From: Moorena sp. SIOASIH
Lineage (GTDB): Bacteria > Cyanobacteriota > Cyanobacteriia > Cyanobacteriales > Coleofasciculaceae
DNA length: 64,000 bases
Assembly (NCBI RefSeq): GCF_010671925.1
Contig: NZ_JAAHIH010000001.1
Span: forward strand, 62,001 to 126,000
Reading direction: 5' to 3'
The notes beneath the pieces were generated by a model. That model was not told where the DNA came from. It saw nothing but the letters and a program-made list of their open reading frames with translations, and searched no databases. How positions within the stretch are numbered: position 1 is the first letter of the stretch; each line of letters starts with the position of its first letter. Positions 9,107 to 19,123 of the stretch are shown one piece after another. A program made the position numbers and the translations under genes.

Positions 9107-10678
9107 ATGCCCCTGCCACGCCTACTAACTCTAATTATTGGTCTCATTATTATTCTGGGGCTAATGCTTTGGTTGATTAATGGTCTGTACCAACTGTATA
9201 TCCAAATTTCCTTTACTGCTCCGGTACTGGCTAATTTAGTGCTGCTGTTGGTGATCACCTTGCTAGGGCTACTAATATGGGCCTTAATCTACACCATGGG
9301 GTTATTTGGTAAATCCCGAAAACGGCCAGGTAAAGGTCGTTTGGAACCTAAAGCCCCGGAGGTAAAAACTGAAGCAGCAGAAGAAACCCTTAAAGCAGTA
9401 AGGCAACAGGTCAAACAGATTCAGGATGAAGTGTCACGGCAAGCCATGCTGCGTCGCTCTGAAGAAATTGAAGCTATCCTCTCCCGTGGGGAACTGTTAG
9501 TGGTAGTGTTTGGTACTGGCTCAGCGGGGAAAACCTCTCTAGTGAATGCTTTGATTGGTCGGATGGTGGGTGAAGTCGGTGCCCCCATGGGAACGACGGA
9601 AGTTGGGGAAACCTACAAACTAAAGCTGAAGGGATTAGAACGCCCGATTCTGATTACTGATACACCAGGAATTTTAGAATCTGGTGTGGTTGGGACTCAG
9701 CGAGAGCAATGGGCACGACATCTAGCAACGGAAGCGGATTTGTTGTTGTTCGTGGTGGATAACGATTTACGACACTCAGAGTATGATCCATTCCGAAAGT
9801 TGGCAGAGATTGGGAAGCGATCGCTTCTTGTGTTCAATAAAATTGACTTGTACACGGAACAAGACTCCGAAAGGGTTCTAGCACGATTGCGCCAGCGAGT
9901 AAGGGGCTTTATTCCTGCTTCAGATGTAGTTGCGATCGCAGCCAATCCCCAGCCTGTTACCCTAGAAAATGGTCAACTTTGCCAACCTGAACCGGAAATT
10001 TTGCCCTTAATCCGTCGTTTAGCTGCTGTATTAAGAGCAGAGGGAGAAGAGTTGATTGCTGATAACATTCTGCTACAATCCCAACGCTTAGGCCAAGAAG
10101 CTCGACAAATCCTTGACAAGCAACGCAGGCGACAAGCAGACAAAGTGGTGGAAAGGTTCCAGTGGATTGGGGCCAGTGTAATTTCTCTGACTCCTTTACC
10201 CGTGGTGGATTTGTTAGCAACTGCAGCAGTCAATGCCCAAATGGTGGTTGAAATTGGCAAAATCTACGGCTGTGAACTGAATATGGAACGGGGTAGGGAA
10301 TTAGCCCTATCCTTGGGAAAAACCTTAGCTAGTTTGGGCATTGTCAAGGGAGCGATTCAAATCCTTAGCACTACACTAAGACTGAATCTTGCCACCTATG
10401 TTGTCGGCAAAGCCATTCAGGGGGTAACTGCTGCTTATCTAATCCGAATTGCTGGGAAAAGCTTTATTGAATACTTCCGCAATGACCAAGACTGGGGAGA
10501 TGGAGGGATGAGTGAAGTGGTCCAAAAGCAGTTTCAGTTAAACCAGCGGGATGAGTTTATTAAAGCTTTTGTGAGTGAAGCGATCGCAAAAGTGGTCCAA
10601 CCTCTTACAGGAAAATCAGAAGCCCAATCACCAATGGATGAAGGGGACGAAACTAAGGACAAAGGAAGCAAATCCTAA
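9107..10678 (+). CDS. Membrane-associated Era-like GTPase with DUF697
   Basis: The 523-aa protein begins with two hydrophobic helices (about 5-27 and 38-62), then a short coiled region and a GTPase domain. The P-loop is GTGSAGKTSL near residue 136, with DTPG (G3) and NKID (G4). The C-terminal part (about 340-470) has the DUF697 pattern (PLPVVDLLATAAVNAQMVVEIGKIYG). This architecture is conserved in cyanobacteria as a thylakoid- or plasma-membrane-linked GTPase of unknown role. A strong terminator follows about 75 bp after the stop. Confidence 0.9.
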   Translation: MPLPRLLTLIIGLIIILGLMLWLINGLYQLYIQISFTAPVLANLVLLLVITLLGLLIWALIYTMGLFGKSRKRPGKGRLEPKAPEVKTEAAEETLKAVRQQVKQIQDEVSRQAMLRRSEEIEAILSRGELLVVVFGTGSAGKTSLVNALIGRMVGEVGAPMGTTEVGETYKLKLKGLERPILITDTPGILESGVVGTQREQWARHLATEADLLLFVVDNDLRHSEYDPFRKLAEIGKRSLLVFNKIDLYTEQDSERVLARLRQRVRGFIPASDVVAIAANPQPVTLENGQLCQPEPEILPLIRRLAAVLRAEGEELIADNILLQSQRLGQEARQILDKQRRRQADKVVERFQWIGASVISLTPLPVVDLLATAAVNAQMVVEIGKIYGCELNMERGRELALSLGKTLASLGIVKGAIQILSTTLRLNLATYVVGKAIQGVTAAYLIRIAGKSFIEYFRNDQDWGDGGMSEVVQKQFQLNQRDEFIKAFVSEAIAKVVQPLTGKSEAQSPMDEGDETKDKGSKS

Positions 10679-10754
10679 ACTCCAGCCATTATGGCTATCA
10701 AATCGACTCAAATTCTTGTTTAATGAAATAGAGTAGATTCAATGTTTTCTCCAG

Positions 10755-10790
10755 CCCCCATGCCCCTCACATCAATGGGGGATTTCTTTT
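10755..10790 (+). terminator. Rho-independent terminator after the GTPase gene
   Basis: CCCCCAT (10755-10761) pairs with ATGGGGG (10775-10781), followed by ATTTCTTTTT. Confidence 0.8.
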
Positions 10791-10851
10791 TGTATATCGT
10801 TTTATATATCGTTTTCTCAAGGATACGAATCGACTACCTATAGTCAAAGCA

Positions 10852-11052
10852 TCAGGTAGCGAGTTTCACCCTGCCCCTATGTACAGCGTGGAGCAATCTG
10901 TCGATGGAGTCTCGCTCTTCGGAGGTGAGTGAATCCTCCAATAGTGCTGCCATCAATCCATATCGATCAGCAAGAGTAATTTTTCCAGAGCTGCTAACTT
11001 TAGCAAATAGTTCTGGTATAGCACCGGGAATAAGACGAACTGGAGCCAACAT
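10852..11052 (-). CDS. Small conserved cyanobacterial protein, 66 aa
   Basis: The protein contains GKITLADRYGLMAALLEDSLTSEE and SIDRLLHAVHRGRVK. This ADRYGL...L...EERxxIDRLLxAVRRGR pattern recurs in small cyanobacterial proteins of unknown function. It is helical and soluble with no signal. The start ATG 11052 is the only good one. It is a stand-alone gene; an open frame on the opposite strand is its shadow. Confidence 0.65.
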   Translation of the reverse strand: MLAPVRLIPGAIPELFAKVSSSGKITLADRYGLMAALLEDSLTSEERDSIDRLLHAVHRGRVKLAT

Positions 11053-11131
11053 TAGATTAGAAGGTAATGGCTATTGTTTATATTTGTAACCTTTTTCCGG
11101 AGCTTGGGGGTGTGGGGCTATACCCCCTGTT

Positions 11132-11246
11132 ATATCAAGTCTGGTTGGGCACCCATAATCTTAGGGAGGGTGGGGAGAAAGGTCGGTGTGGGGAGATGGG
11201 AAGATGGGGGAGATTTTTATGAAGGGTAATTATCCAGATATGATAT
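11132..11246. mobile_element. MITE-like element, copy 1 (ends ATATCAAGTCTGG / CCAGATATGATAT)
   Basis: This 115-bp segment has imperfect terminal inverted repeats. It is matched along its length, in the opposite orientation, by 34073-34199: same ends, same TAATTATCCAGA and CCCATAAT internal blocks, and a GGGGAGATGG core. The number of core units differs between the copies. Confidence 0.7.
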
Positions 11247-11385
11247 CAGAAGTCAGGATTCAGGAGTCATAATCATTGATTTTAAATTAATTTTTCGATA
11301 AATTGGGAAAAAATAAGCAAATATATGTTTATACTACTGCTATGCTGGCTTAATTATTCTGCTGAATGCTTCTAGGGAAACCTTA

Positions 11386-12222
11386 CTACTGAGCCAAGAG
11401 TGCTTTAGCCTTTTGCCAGAGAGCCTCCAACTCATCTAAGGTGTAATCAGACAGTGGGCGTTCAGCCAATGCTTCCACTTGGGCTAACCTTTCAATAAAC
11501 CGTGCCTGGGTTCCCTGCAAAGCAGCTGAAGGGTCAAGGTCATACCAACGCGCTATATTAATCAGAGTAAACAGTACGTCTCCCAATTCTGCTTCCTGGT
11601 GGGCTTTATCCTCCTGTTCAAGTGCTTGTTGAAACTCAGCCAATTCTTCGTGAAACTTATCCCAAACTCCCTCAACATTATCCCACTCAAACCCACCACT
11701 AGCGGCCTTTTTCGATATCTTCATCCCAGCCATTAGAGGGGGAAGGGTTTTACTATAGCGACTCAGTTTACGACTTAATAATTGCTTATCCGCAACGGTT
11801 TCTCCTTTCTCTGCTGCCTTAATGTCCTCCCAGTTTTGACGCACCTCCTCGACATTATCAACCTGGACATCACCGAACACATGGGGATGACGGCGGATTA
11901 GCTTTTGAGTAATCCCCTGAGCTACCTCGGTCAAGGTAAACTGACCTTGCTCACTACTAATTTGAGCTTGCAGAACTACCTGCAATAACAAATCACCCAA
12001 CTCCTCTGCGATCGCATTTTCATTCTCACTGCGAATCGCATCGACTACTTCATAAGCTTCTTCAATTACATAAGGAATTAGGGACTGAGGGGTCTGAGCC
12101 AAATCCCAAGGACAACCACCCTCAGGCGATCGCAATCTGGCCACCACATCAATCAACTCTTGTAAAGCCGCCAACATCGACACCTGATCAACTGGCTGAG
12201 CTTGTTCCGGGGAAGTAGACAT
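11386..12222 (-). CDS. mazG: Nucleoside triphosphate pyrophosphohydrolase MazG
   Basis: The 278-aa protein has two MazG domains. The first contains RSPEGGCPWDLAQTPQSL, VIEEAYEVVDAI and EELGDLLLQVV, the metal-binding EExxE...ExxD helices. The second has FHEELAEFQQAL and EAELGDVLFTLINIARW. The enzyme hydrolyses NTPs to NMP plus pyrophosphate and is considered a house-cleaning enzyme. Length is typical. It starts at ATG 12222; the region upstream is repeat-rich. Confidence 0.95.
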   Translation of the reverse strand: MSTSPEQAQPVDQVSMLAALQELIDVVARLRSPEGGCPWDLAQTPQSLIPYVIEEAYEVVDAIRSENENAIAEELGDLLLQVVLQAQISSEQGQFTLTEVAQGITQKLIRRHPHVFGDVQVDNVEEVRQNWEDIKAAEKGETVADKQLLSRKLSRYSKTLPPLMAGMKISKKAASGGFEWDNVEGVWDKFHEELAEFQQALEQEDKAHQEAELGDVLFTLINIARWYDLDPSAALQGTQARFIERLAQVEALAERPLSDYTLDELEALWQKAKALLAQ

Positions 12223-12288
12223 AAAACCGAAAAGCGAAACGCAACTTAATTATTCTTAACGAAATCTACCACTAATGCCAAATTTTAC

Positions 12289-12536
12289 GTAAGCATTCAG
12301 CTATCAGCTATCAGCTATCAGCTATCAGCTATTAGCTATCAGCTTATGCCCATGCTACTTGAAGTGCTATCAGCTTTCAGGCGCTTTAACTGTACGGGGT
12401 CGGATCAGTAAAGCGAGCAGGGATTTTCAACCAGCCGTACCAGCACCCCCCACCTTGTTTACTACCTCCCGTTGATTAGCTGACGGCTGACAGCTGATAG
12501 CTGTTGGCGTAGCCTGCGCGTAGCGCATATGCTTAC
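12289..12536. mobile_element. MITE-like element A (GTAAGCAT/ATGCTTAC ends)
   Basis: A 248-bp non-coding segment is bounded by GTAAGCAT (12289-12296) and ATGCTTAC (12529-12536). Inside are tandem AGCTATC-type palindromic repeats and a core of about 100 bp beginning GTACGGGGTCGG and ending CTACCTCCCGTTGATTAGC. Copy B at 13497-13723 shares that core. Within the core, GTACGG (12392-12397) and CCGTAC (12435-12440) can pair. Its right end overlaps the stop codon of the DUF2227 gene. Confidence 0.75.
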
Positions 12537-13138
12537 CTTTTGCCTTTGCGTGCTTTGCGTCTTTGTGGTTTAGTCTTACCCGCACCCCTGCCCTTGCTCC
12601 TCCCTTGCTTGCCAGACCATAACCCCTTGATTCCCCCTTTTTTAAACTCCTTATAAGCGGAACTTCCCCAATCACTGACAAAATGCGCGATCGCACCCAA
12701 CTCCAATCCCACCACAAAGGCCATCAACCAGGTACGATATTCCCACACCCTACCGCCCAGCCCTTGAATCAGCTCCAGCCAACGATCTGGTTCATCTTGG
12801 AATAGCTGAAACACCAGCAATCCCACACCCCCAAACAAGACGATCCAATTGGCTAGATAAAGCAGTCGCAAAATTGTCCCAATCACTGGTCCATGAGAAA
12901 AAATAGAACGGTGAGGCACCATCCTCTGATAAGGGATCCAAATCCAGCGCAACCAGCCCCAACGCTTAAAGGGTCGAGAGTATAGATCTAAATCAGGGCT
13001 AAACATCAAGCCACCGAACAGGAACCCTCCAGCTACAATCAAGGTCAAATCACTACTCCGGGTTACTACCAGGCTCAAAACCGTGACTACTGGCAAACTC
13101 CACAAGGTTATGCGATCATGTATATAGCCAGAGGACAT
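12533..13138 (-). CDS. DUF2227 putative metal-binding membrane protein
   Basis: The 201-aa protein shows the family's conserved acidic/His motifs: HDRIT near the N-terminus, MFSPDLDL, HRSIFSHGPVIG and AHFVSDW. Four or five hydrophobic segments place it in a membrane. The combination is typical of cyanobacterial YdjM/DUF2227-like predicted metal-dependent membrane hydrolases, with no proven substrate. The C-terminal tail is basic (KGKQGRSKGRG-like, ARKGKR). The TAA stop is contributed by the terminal repeat of MITE element A, so the last residues may not be ancestral. Confidence 0.8.
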   Translation of the reverse strand: MSSGYIHDRITLWSLPVVTVLSLVVTRSSDLTLIVAGGFLFGGLMFSPDLDLYSRPFKRWGWLRWIWIPYQRMVPHRSIFSHGPVIGTILRLLYLANWIVLFGGVGLLVFQLFQDEPDRWLELIQGLGGRVWEYRTWLMAFVVGLELGAIAHFVSDWGSSAYKEFKKGGIKGLWSGKQGRSKGRGAGKTKPQRRKARKGKR

Positions 13139-13198
13139 ATTTTTTATAGTTGTTGTCGTCTTTGGAAAAATATGCTATAGTAAGTAAGTATTGCATAC

Positions 13199-13270
13199 GG
13201 GCGGTTAGCTCAGCGGTAGAGCGCCTGCCTTACAAGCAGGACGTCACTGGTTCGAATCCAGTACTGCCCA
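13199..13270 (+). tRNA. tRNA-Val (anticodon UAC)
   Basis: A full cloverleaf is readable: acceptor GGGCGGT/ACTGCCC with discriminator A; D-arm with TAGCTCAGCGGTAGA; anticodon stem CCTGC/GCAGG around loop CTTACAA (anticodon TAC); and T-arm CTGGTTCGAATCCAG. CCA is not encoded. A TATGCTATAGT -10-like box lies about 20 bp upstream. Confidence 0.97.
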
Positions 13271-13496
13271 TGTCCGTTAAATGCCAAGGTTAAACTCCAA
13301 GGTTATTGGTACCGGTGAAGCCTAGGTACTTACAGAAGTTGGAGTTTGCAGCAGTAGGGGTTATGGGATAGAGAAATAGAAATACGAATAAGTGCCCTCG
13401 TGGATACTACCACAAGGAGCGAGATGGTGTTATGGAAATTCCTAAACTATCGCCCTTTCAACAAGAATCAATTCTACAGACCCAGGAGGTAAGAAC

Positions 13497-13723
13497 GTAA
13501 GCATTCAGCTGTCAGCTATCAGCTAATGCGCTACGCGCACGGTACTTGAGGTGCTAGCAGACGCGAGAACTGCACGGGGTCGGATGAGTAAAACGAGCAG
13601 GGATTTTCAACCAGCCAGCCGTACGAACTCGTAAGCTTGTTTACTACCTCCCGTTGATTAGCATCATAGCTAAGGGCTGATAGCTGACGGCTGACGGCTG
13701 ACGGCTGACGCCTGAATGCTTAC
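13497..13723. mobile_element. MITE-like element B (GTAAGCAT/ATGCTTAC ends)
   Basis: A 227-bp copy of element A in the same orientation is bounded by GTAAGCAT (13497-13504) and ATGCTTAC (13716-13723). The conserved core (CGGGGTCGGAT, GAGCAGGGATTTTCAACCAGCC, TTTACTACCTCCCGTTGATTAGC) is retained while the palindromic flanks differ. It lies 28 bp beyond the 3' end of the MscS gene. No target-site duplication is evident. Confidence 0.75.
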
Positions 13724-13751
13724 ATGCAAGCTTCATAGCGATTATTTGATA

Positions 13752-14918
13752 CTAAATTATCATAGCCACACTGGGAGAGCTATTTTCCTTGAGCTGTTTG
13801 TAGTCTTGAAGTTGCTTTTCCAGCTCAACATGCAGGTGATCAATATCCTCTTTTTCGAGGATTTCTAATATAGCTAGATTCAAGTTTTGCTGGGCAGCAA
13901 AGTAAAGGTTGGGATCAATCACAAATACCCTAACTATAATCACACGAGCATTCTCTTCAATGTGGGAAAATAAAACTAACATGTTCTGCTTGTGCAAGCC
14001 ATCGATAGACGGAATTTTTTCTTCAATAGCCTGACAAACTCGGCTAGTTTGCTCAGCCGAAATCCCATCAACTTTCAGAGTTAAATTTATGCCCCACTCA
14101 AAGGTATCGCCAGTCTTCTGGGACCAATTTTCCACAACGCCAGCAATCATTTTAGAATTGGGAACTTTTTTGATAGAACCCCACTCAGTCAGACGAAGCT
14201 GTGTACTTCTCAGACCAATACTGACTATCTGAACAAAACCATTGACTCCGTCAACTCCTACCCAGTCACCGGGTTTATAGAGACCATCAGCGTAGATAAT
14301 CACCGTACAAAACCAGTCATAGATAATGTCTTTCAATAACAAACCTAAGGCGACACCTGCGCCACCGACTAGACCGATCAGTGCACCGGCAGATGCCCCC
14401 AACAAAATCTCACTGGCTTTAATCACAGCAATCAGGATTGCTGCTGTCTGAAAAAGCCTTGGGAAGTAGGGGACGAACAAATCGTCCAGTTCAGTTTCAG
14501 TGTGTGCCGCCAATCCGGCTAGCAGCTCCCCTAGTAGTGGAGCAGCACGGTAAAGAATATAGGTGACAATGAACAGAGCGCTGACAAAGAGAATCTCGGG
14601 GATTTTCTGATTCTGTTCAGCACTAAGATGGGTTCCCACAACACTATGTACTAGCCATAGTCCAGCCAGCCAAATTAGCCAGCCTAATGGTGCCCTCAGA
14701 ATCTTAATAAACTCATCGTCTAGGGTGCTTTCTGTAGCGCTAGTCAGACGCTCGATTCTGTCAATGATTATGGCAGTGAACAAACCTCGACATATGTGGG
14801 TGAGGAGGAGGATGACCACCACCATAAGTATCTTGTAAACAGGGATGTTGGCGAGCTGGAAGTCGGAATCAAATATCCTTTCTTTGATTAGGTTGATTGT
14901 ACTATTAAGGTTTTCCAT
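13752..14918 (-). CDS. MscS-family mechanosensitive channel
   Basis: The 388-aa protein has about five membrane helices. The last is the glycine/alanine-rich pore helix (ASAGALIGLVGGAGVALGLLLKDI). It is followed by the MscS beta domain (GLYKPGDWVGVDGVNGFVQIVSIGLRSTQLRLTEWGSIKKVPNSKM) and a C-terminal alpha/beta domain. It would open under membrane tension and release solutes in hypo-osmotic shock, in the inner membrane. The start ATG 14918 gives a normal N-terminus. It is monocistronic, between two repeat-rich regions. Confidence 0.93.
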   Translation of the reverse strand: MENLNSTINLIKERIFDSDFQLANIPVYKILMVVVILLLTHICRGLFTAIIIDRIERLTSATESTLDDEFIKILRAPLGWLIWLAGLWLVHSVVGTHLSAEQNQKIPEILFVSALFIVTYILYRAAPLLGELLAGLAAHTETELDDLFVPYFPRLFQTAAILIAVIKASEILLGASAGALIGLVGGAGVALGLLLKDIIYDWFCTVIIYADGLYKPGDWVGVDGVNGFVQIVSIGLRSTQLRLTEWGSIKKVPNSKMIAGVVENWSQKTGDTFEWGINLTLKVDGISAEQTSRVCQAIEEKIPSIDGLHKQNMLVLFSHIEENARVIIVRVFVIDPNLYFAAQQNLNLAILEILEKEDIDHLHVELEKQLQDYKQLKENSSPSVAMII

Positions 14919-16130
14919 AGTTTTGACTAAAATAGAACAGCAGAGAGCTCCATCTACCTAGTTGGCACTGGTTATTAAACTTAGATATTGCCTAAGCATA
15001 TGCGCTACAGATGGTGCTACTTGAGGTGCCGTCAGCTGTCAGCTATCAGCCTAATGCTTAAAATAAACATCGTTATGGTTCGCGTAGCGTGTGCCGATAC
15101 GCAAACAGGATAATTTAATAGTTCGAGATTTTACAGAATTGAAAGTTTGGGGATTTGCCCATCTAAGCTATCAGCCGTTGGCTGATAGCACCTCAAGTAG
15201 CGTGTGCGTAGCGCATTAGCTGATAGCTGTTGGCGTAGCCTGCGCGTAGCGCATATGCTTACCTGTTTTTAGCTAAGAACTAGTCGGGGTTTGATCACTG
15301 TAGATACTAGTTTTTGTTCCATGAATCCTCAAGAACAAGTTATTAGCTTTGATTTAAAGGCAAGACACTTCAGTATAATCGAAAAAAATCAACACCAACT
15401 ATAGTAATAACACTGATCATAAATGTATTATCAATTAACGTAGTAATTGCTTAAGTAAGAGGACGTAGAAACTAGGATTCAAGGAATCAGGAATCCAGCT
15501 ATAGCGTTTTCAAAGGAGTTGTAAAGTCATAGATTGCCGAAGCAAGAGGCAATAGGCAAGAGGCAATAGGCAAGAGGCAATAGGCAATAGGCAAGAGGCA
15601 AGAGGCAATAGGCAATATCTCCAGATTTTTATAGTAAAATTAAATCATATATTATCAGTTTATAATTCGTTTCTACACGCTATATTATACTGATACAAAA
15701 ATACTAACTGATTTGTTAAAAATACGTTAAAATCAAATAGTTTTTAGTAAAAAAATGCCTGTTAACCATTAATAAACTAACACTATCAACTAACATATCG
15801 AATATCCCTAGTTTTAACCTGAATTTAAATAATTAATATTTTCATTAACTCTTAGTAGTTCTTACTTAATTATTGTCTCGACTATCAGTTTATATCTAAC
15901 TCAGCTAAAATTTATCAAATTCAAGGCAAACTAACTAAAACTTTAACTATATCAAGCTTGGATAAAAAAAAATATGATGATAGAAAATTCGATAGTTTAT
16001 CCCTTTATATACAATGGATATCATCTATAGCATTTACAAGGGAATAGCGGATCTGGGAACAGGGAATAGCGGATGATTGGAACAGGTAACAGTAAGAAAG
16101 AGCTTGGAGGATTTTTTGGTGTTATTAAAA
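14919..16130. other. 1.2-kb gene-free, repeat-rich and AT-rich region
   Basis: No gene was found. 14991-15060 and 15170-15265 are partial copies of the GTAAGCAT element family (CTATCAGC blocks, ACTTGAGGTGC, GCGTAGCGCAT, ATGCTTAC). 15080-15100 holds a GTTCGCGTAGCGTG motif. 15535-15617 is an array of GGCAAGA/GGCAATA heptamers. 15620-16020 is very AT-rich and featureless. Confidence 0.7.
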
Positions 16131-16208
16131 AGCGATGCAGCGCGGTCTTGACCACACTGCATCGCTACTCCCTACTCCCTACTCCCTACTCCCTACTCCC
16201 TACTCCCT
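16131..16208. repeat. Palindrome (AGCGATGCAG arms) followed by TACTCCC heptamer array
   Basis: AGCGATGCAG (16131-16140) pairs perfectly with CTGCATCGCT (16157-16166). The interior CGCGGTCTTG links it to the long hairpin at 56057-56101. Six or more TACTCCC units follow, up to the rfbB 3' region. Confidence 0.85.
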
Positions 16209-16243
16209 AAAACCTAGGACAAGGTACTCAAGCCTTAACCCTT

Positions 16244-17341
16244 CTAGGCATAAACTTTCTGATAATAAGCTTGATACTCTTGGGATAGCAATGGTTGCCA
16301 CCAATCCCGGTTGCTGAGATACCACTCAATAGTTTTACGTAGGCCACCTGCTAGGGTTTCTGTTGGTTCCCAACCCAATTCAGTTTTAATTTTAGTCGCA
16401 TCAATAGCATAGCGACGGTCATGGCCTGGGCGGTCTTTGACAAAGGTAATTAACTCTTGGGCTGGAGCGACCGGTAGATCAGGGGCTAATTCATTCATCA
16501 GCTCGCAAATCTGGTGAACTAGGTCAAGGTTTTTGACTTCGTTATTGCCACCAATGTTATAGGTTTCTCCTGGTTGACCTTTGTGAATCACCACATCTAA
16601 AGCACGACAATGATCACCCACATACAGCCAATCTCGAATATTTTGTCCATCCCCGTAGACCGGTAGAGATTTGCCCAACAGGATGTTGATGCACATCAGG
16701 GGAATTAATTTTTCTGGAAAATGATAGGGTCCGTAGTTATTGGAGCAATTGGTGATAATAGTCGGAACCCCATAGGTATGGTAATAAGCCCGAGCAAGAT
16801 GGTCACTGCCAGCTTTGGAAGCAGAATAAGGACTGTTGGGGGCATAGGGTGTGGTTTCACAGAAGGCTGGGTCATCAGCACTTAGACTGCCATACACTTC
16901 ATCGGTGGAAACATGGAGGAAGCGATAATCCGTTGGTTGTCCTTGATTTTGCCATTGTTGCCGGAAGGACTCTAGTAGGGTAAAGGAACCGACCACATTA
17001 GTGCGGATAAAGGCATCAGGTCCTAAAATGGAGCGGTCAACGTGGGATTCAGCAGCAAAGTGGGCGACAGTGTCGATGCTTTCTTCCTGGAGCAGGCGGT
17101 CTACTAAAACGCGATCGCATATGTCTCCCTGGACAAACCGCAAATTGGCTTTCTCTTCCAGACCGGCCAGATTCTGGCGGTTACCAGCATAAGTCAGAGC
17201 ATCTAGTACCACCACGCGATCGCCTGGGTACTGTTCACACCAGTGATGAACAAAATTCGAGCCAATAAATCCTGCACCACCTGTTACTAGTAATTGGCGA
17301 GGTTGTCTAGTAGTCAGGGATTTTTGTTCAGAAGAATTCAT
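16244..17341 (-). CDS. rfbB: dTDP-glucose 4,6-dehydratase
   Basis: This 365-aa extended short-chain dehydrogenase is the second step of dTDP-L-rhamnose synthesis. Visible features are the NAD-binding [10 protein letters not shown] near residue 21, [11 protein letters not shown] with the catalytic Thr-Asp-Glu, [11 protein letters not shown] with the catalytic Yxxx[19 protein letters not shown], and [18 protein letters not shown]. These are hallmarks of RmlB. It is the last gene of the rfbC-D-A-B order on the minus strand. It is separated from rfbA by a MITE-like element rather than being tightly coupled. Confidence 0.97.
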   Translation of the reverse strand: MNSSEQKSLTTRQPRQLLVTGGAGFIGSNFVHHWCEQYPGDRVVVLDALTYAGNRQNLAGLEEKANLRFVQGDICDRVLVDRLLQEESIDTVAHFAAESHVDRSILGPDAFIRTNVVGSFTLLESFRQQWQNQGQPTDYRFLHVSTDEVYGSLSADDPAFCETTPYAPNSPYSASKAGSDHLARAYYHTYGVPTIITNCSNNYGPYHFPEKLIPLMCINILLGKSLPVYGDGQNIRDWLYVGDHCRALDVVIHKGQPGETYNIGGNNEVKNLDLVHQICELMNELAPDLPVAPAQELITFVKDRPGHDRRYAIDATKIKTELGWEPTETLAGGLRKTIEWYLSNRDWWQPLLSQEYQAYYQKVYA

Positions 17342-17492
17342 GATTAGTTTGAATGGGTTAGTGCTTCAGTGGGTTAGTAGAAAAGTCAGCTATCAGCTAT
17401 CAGCCATCAGCTATCAGCTATCAGCTATCAGCCATCAGCTATCAGCCCTTGGCCTCTTGCCACACTACTTGAGGTGCTTTTGAATACAAGAG

Positions 17493-17676
<184 letters not shown>

Positions 17677-17677
17677 C

Positions 17678-18751
17678 TTAAGTTAGTTCAACTTGTGAGT
17701 CATCACCAATCATGAATCGTAATGCTTTTGGATGTTGGGGTGCAGCTTTAACTTGAGCTCTTTCTCCAATTAAACTATCAACAATTCGTTGATGAATACC
17801 CGTTAATTTAGCCCCTTTTAGAATCACGCTATTATCAATGTCAGCATCTACTAGAGTAGCTTGGTCAGCAATGCTAGTATATGGACCAATAAAGCAGTTT
17901 TCCAGATGGCAGTTTTCACCAATGGTAACTGGACCACGAATTGTACAATTAGTAATACAAGACCCCTTACCAATCTGTACCCGTCCGCTAATTTGACTTT
18001 CGGAGTCAATTTCACCATCAACATCAGATTCTAGACAAGTATCTAAAATAATCTGGTTAGCAGCTAACAAGTCATCTTTTTTACCAGTATCCAGCCACCA
18101 ACCTTTGATTTGAAAAGCTTCTACATTTTTTTGCTGATCAATCAAGTATTGAATCGCATCGGTAATTTCCAGTTCCCCTCTAGCAGAAGGCTGGATGTTA
18201 GCAATTGCTTGATGGATAACAGGAGAAAATAGGTAAACACCTACCAGTGCGAGATTAGAAGGAGGAACTTTGGGTTTTTCTACTAGCTGCAACACTCGCC
18301 CAAATTCATCGACTTTGGCAACACCAAAGGCAGTGGGATTATCTACCTCCCGTAGCAGGGTGAGGGCATCCAGATTTTTGTTCTGGAAATTTTCTACAAA
18401 TAAGTTCAGCTCACTTTGAACCAAGTTGTCTCCCAAGTACATTACAAAGGGAGAATCTCCCAGAAAGGGTTGGGCGACTTTAACGGCGTGGGCAAGTCCT
18501 AAGGGTTGGTCTTGGAGGATATAGGTAATGTTAGCTCCGAAGCGATCGCCATTTCCTGTTTTAGCCTTAACTTCTTCCCCAGTTTCAGGACTGATAATAA
18601 TACCGATATCAGTAATACCAGCAGCGATAATTGCTTCGAGCCCATACCACAAAATTGGTTTATTGGCAACAGGTACTAACTGTTTGGCACCAGTATAGGT
18701 TAGGGGCCGTAAACGAGTGCCTTTTCCCCCAGAAAGAATCAGTGCTTTCAT
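17678..18751 (-). CDS. rfbA: Glucose-1-phosphate thymidylyltransferase, long form
   Basis: The 357-aa protein makes dTDP-glucose from dTTP and glucose-1-phosphate, the first step of the rhamnose pathway. The nucleotidyltransferase signature is GGKGTRLRPLTYTGAKQLVPVANKP in the first 30 residues, with MYLGDN and VEKPKVPPSNLALVGVYLF. The C-terminus (about 245-345) is a left-handed beta-helix of hexapeptide repeats (IGKGSCI, TIGENCHLENCFIGPYTSI). This is the RmlA-long type found in cyanobacteria, archaea and actinobacteria. Its start ATG 18751 is clear. Confidence 0.95.
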   Translation of the reverse strand: MKALILSGGKGTRLRPLTYTGAKQLVPVANKPILWYGLEAIIAAGITDIGIIISPETGEEVKAKTGNGDRFGANITYILQDQPLGLAHAVKVAQPFLGDSPFVMYLGDNLVQSELNLFVENFQNKNLDALTLLREVDNPTAFGVAKVDEFGRVLQLVEKPKVPPSNLALVGVYLFSPVIHQAIANIQPSARGELEITDAIQYLIDQQKNVEAFQIKGWWLDTGKKDDLLAANQIILDTCLESDVDGEIDSESQISGRVQIGKGSCITNCTIRGPVTIGENCHLENCFIGPYTSIADQATLVDADIDNSVILKGAKLTGIHQRIVDSLIGERAQVKAAPQHPKALRFMIGDDSQVELT

Positions 18752-19123
18752 AAGCTATATAAAATCCTCACTATAAAGTCTGAAATATGAAATATGAATT
18801 ATTAGGTTTGTTCGCGTAGCGTGGCCTATTGGCCAAGGTTGGCAGGTTGAAGGTTGGCAGGTTGAAGGTTGAAGGTTGAAGGTTGAAGGTTGAAGGTTGA
18901 AGGTTGAAGGTTGAACGCGATTGCGTGGCCAAAGGCCAAGGTTAGCAGGTTGAAGTTGAACTATAGCGCTTCTGATAGTAATCAGGTACACAGGATGTTT
19001 TTCCTATTCCCTGTTCCCTGTTCCCTATTCCCTATTCCCTGTTCCCTGTTCCCTGTTCCCGATTCCCGATTCCCTCCTCCCTACTCCCTACTCCCTACTC
19101 CCTACTCCCTATGCTTATAGCAA
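18752..19123. repeat. Repeat-filled spacer between rfbA and rfbD
   Basis: A GTTCGCGTAGCGTGGCC palindromic element lies at about 18811-18840. 18837-18916 is a GGTTGAA/GGTTGGC array. A degenerate GCGTGGCCAAAGGCC copy follows at 18917-18945. 19011-19109 is an array of TTCCCTG/TTCCCTA and TACTCCC heptamers. No gene was seen; open frames here are products of the repeats. Confidence 0.9.

Noticed and set aside
10904..11089. 61-codon plus-strand frame opposite the 66-aa gene
   Set aside because: The minus-strand product has a recurring cyanobacterial pattern; the plus-strand frame is its shadow.
13432..13500. 22-codon frame with a decent start ending in the GTAAGCAT terminus of element B
   Set aside because: It could be a gene truncated by the element, but joining the flanks across the element gives no recognisable protein.
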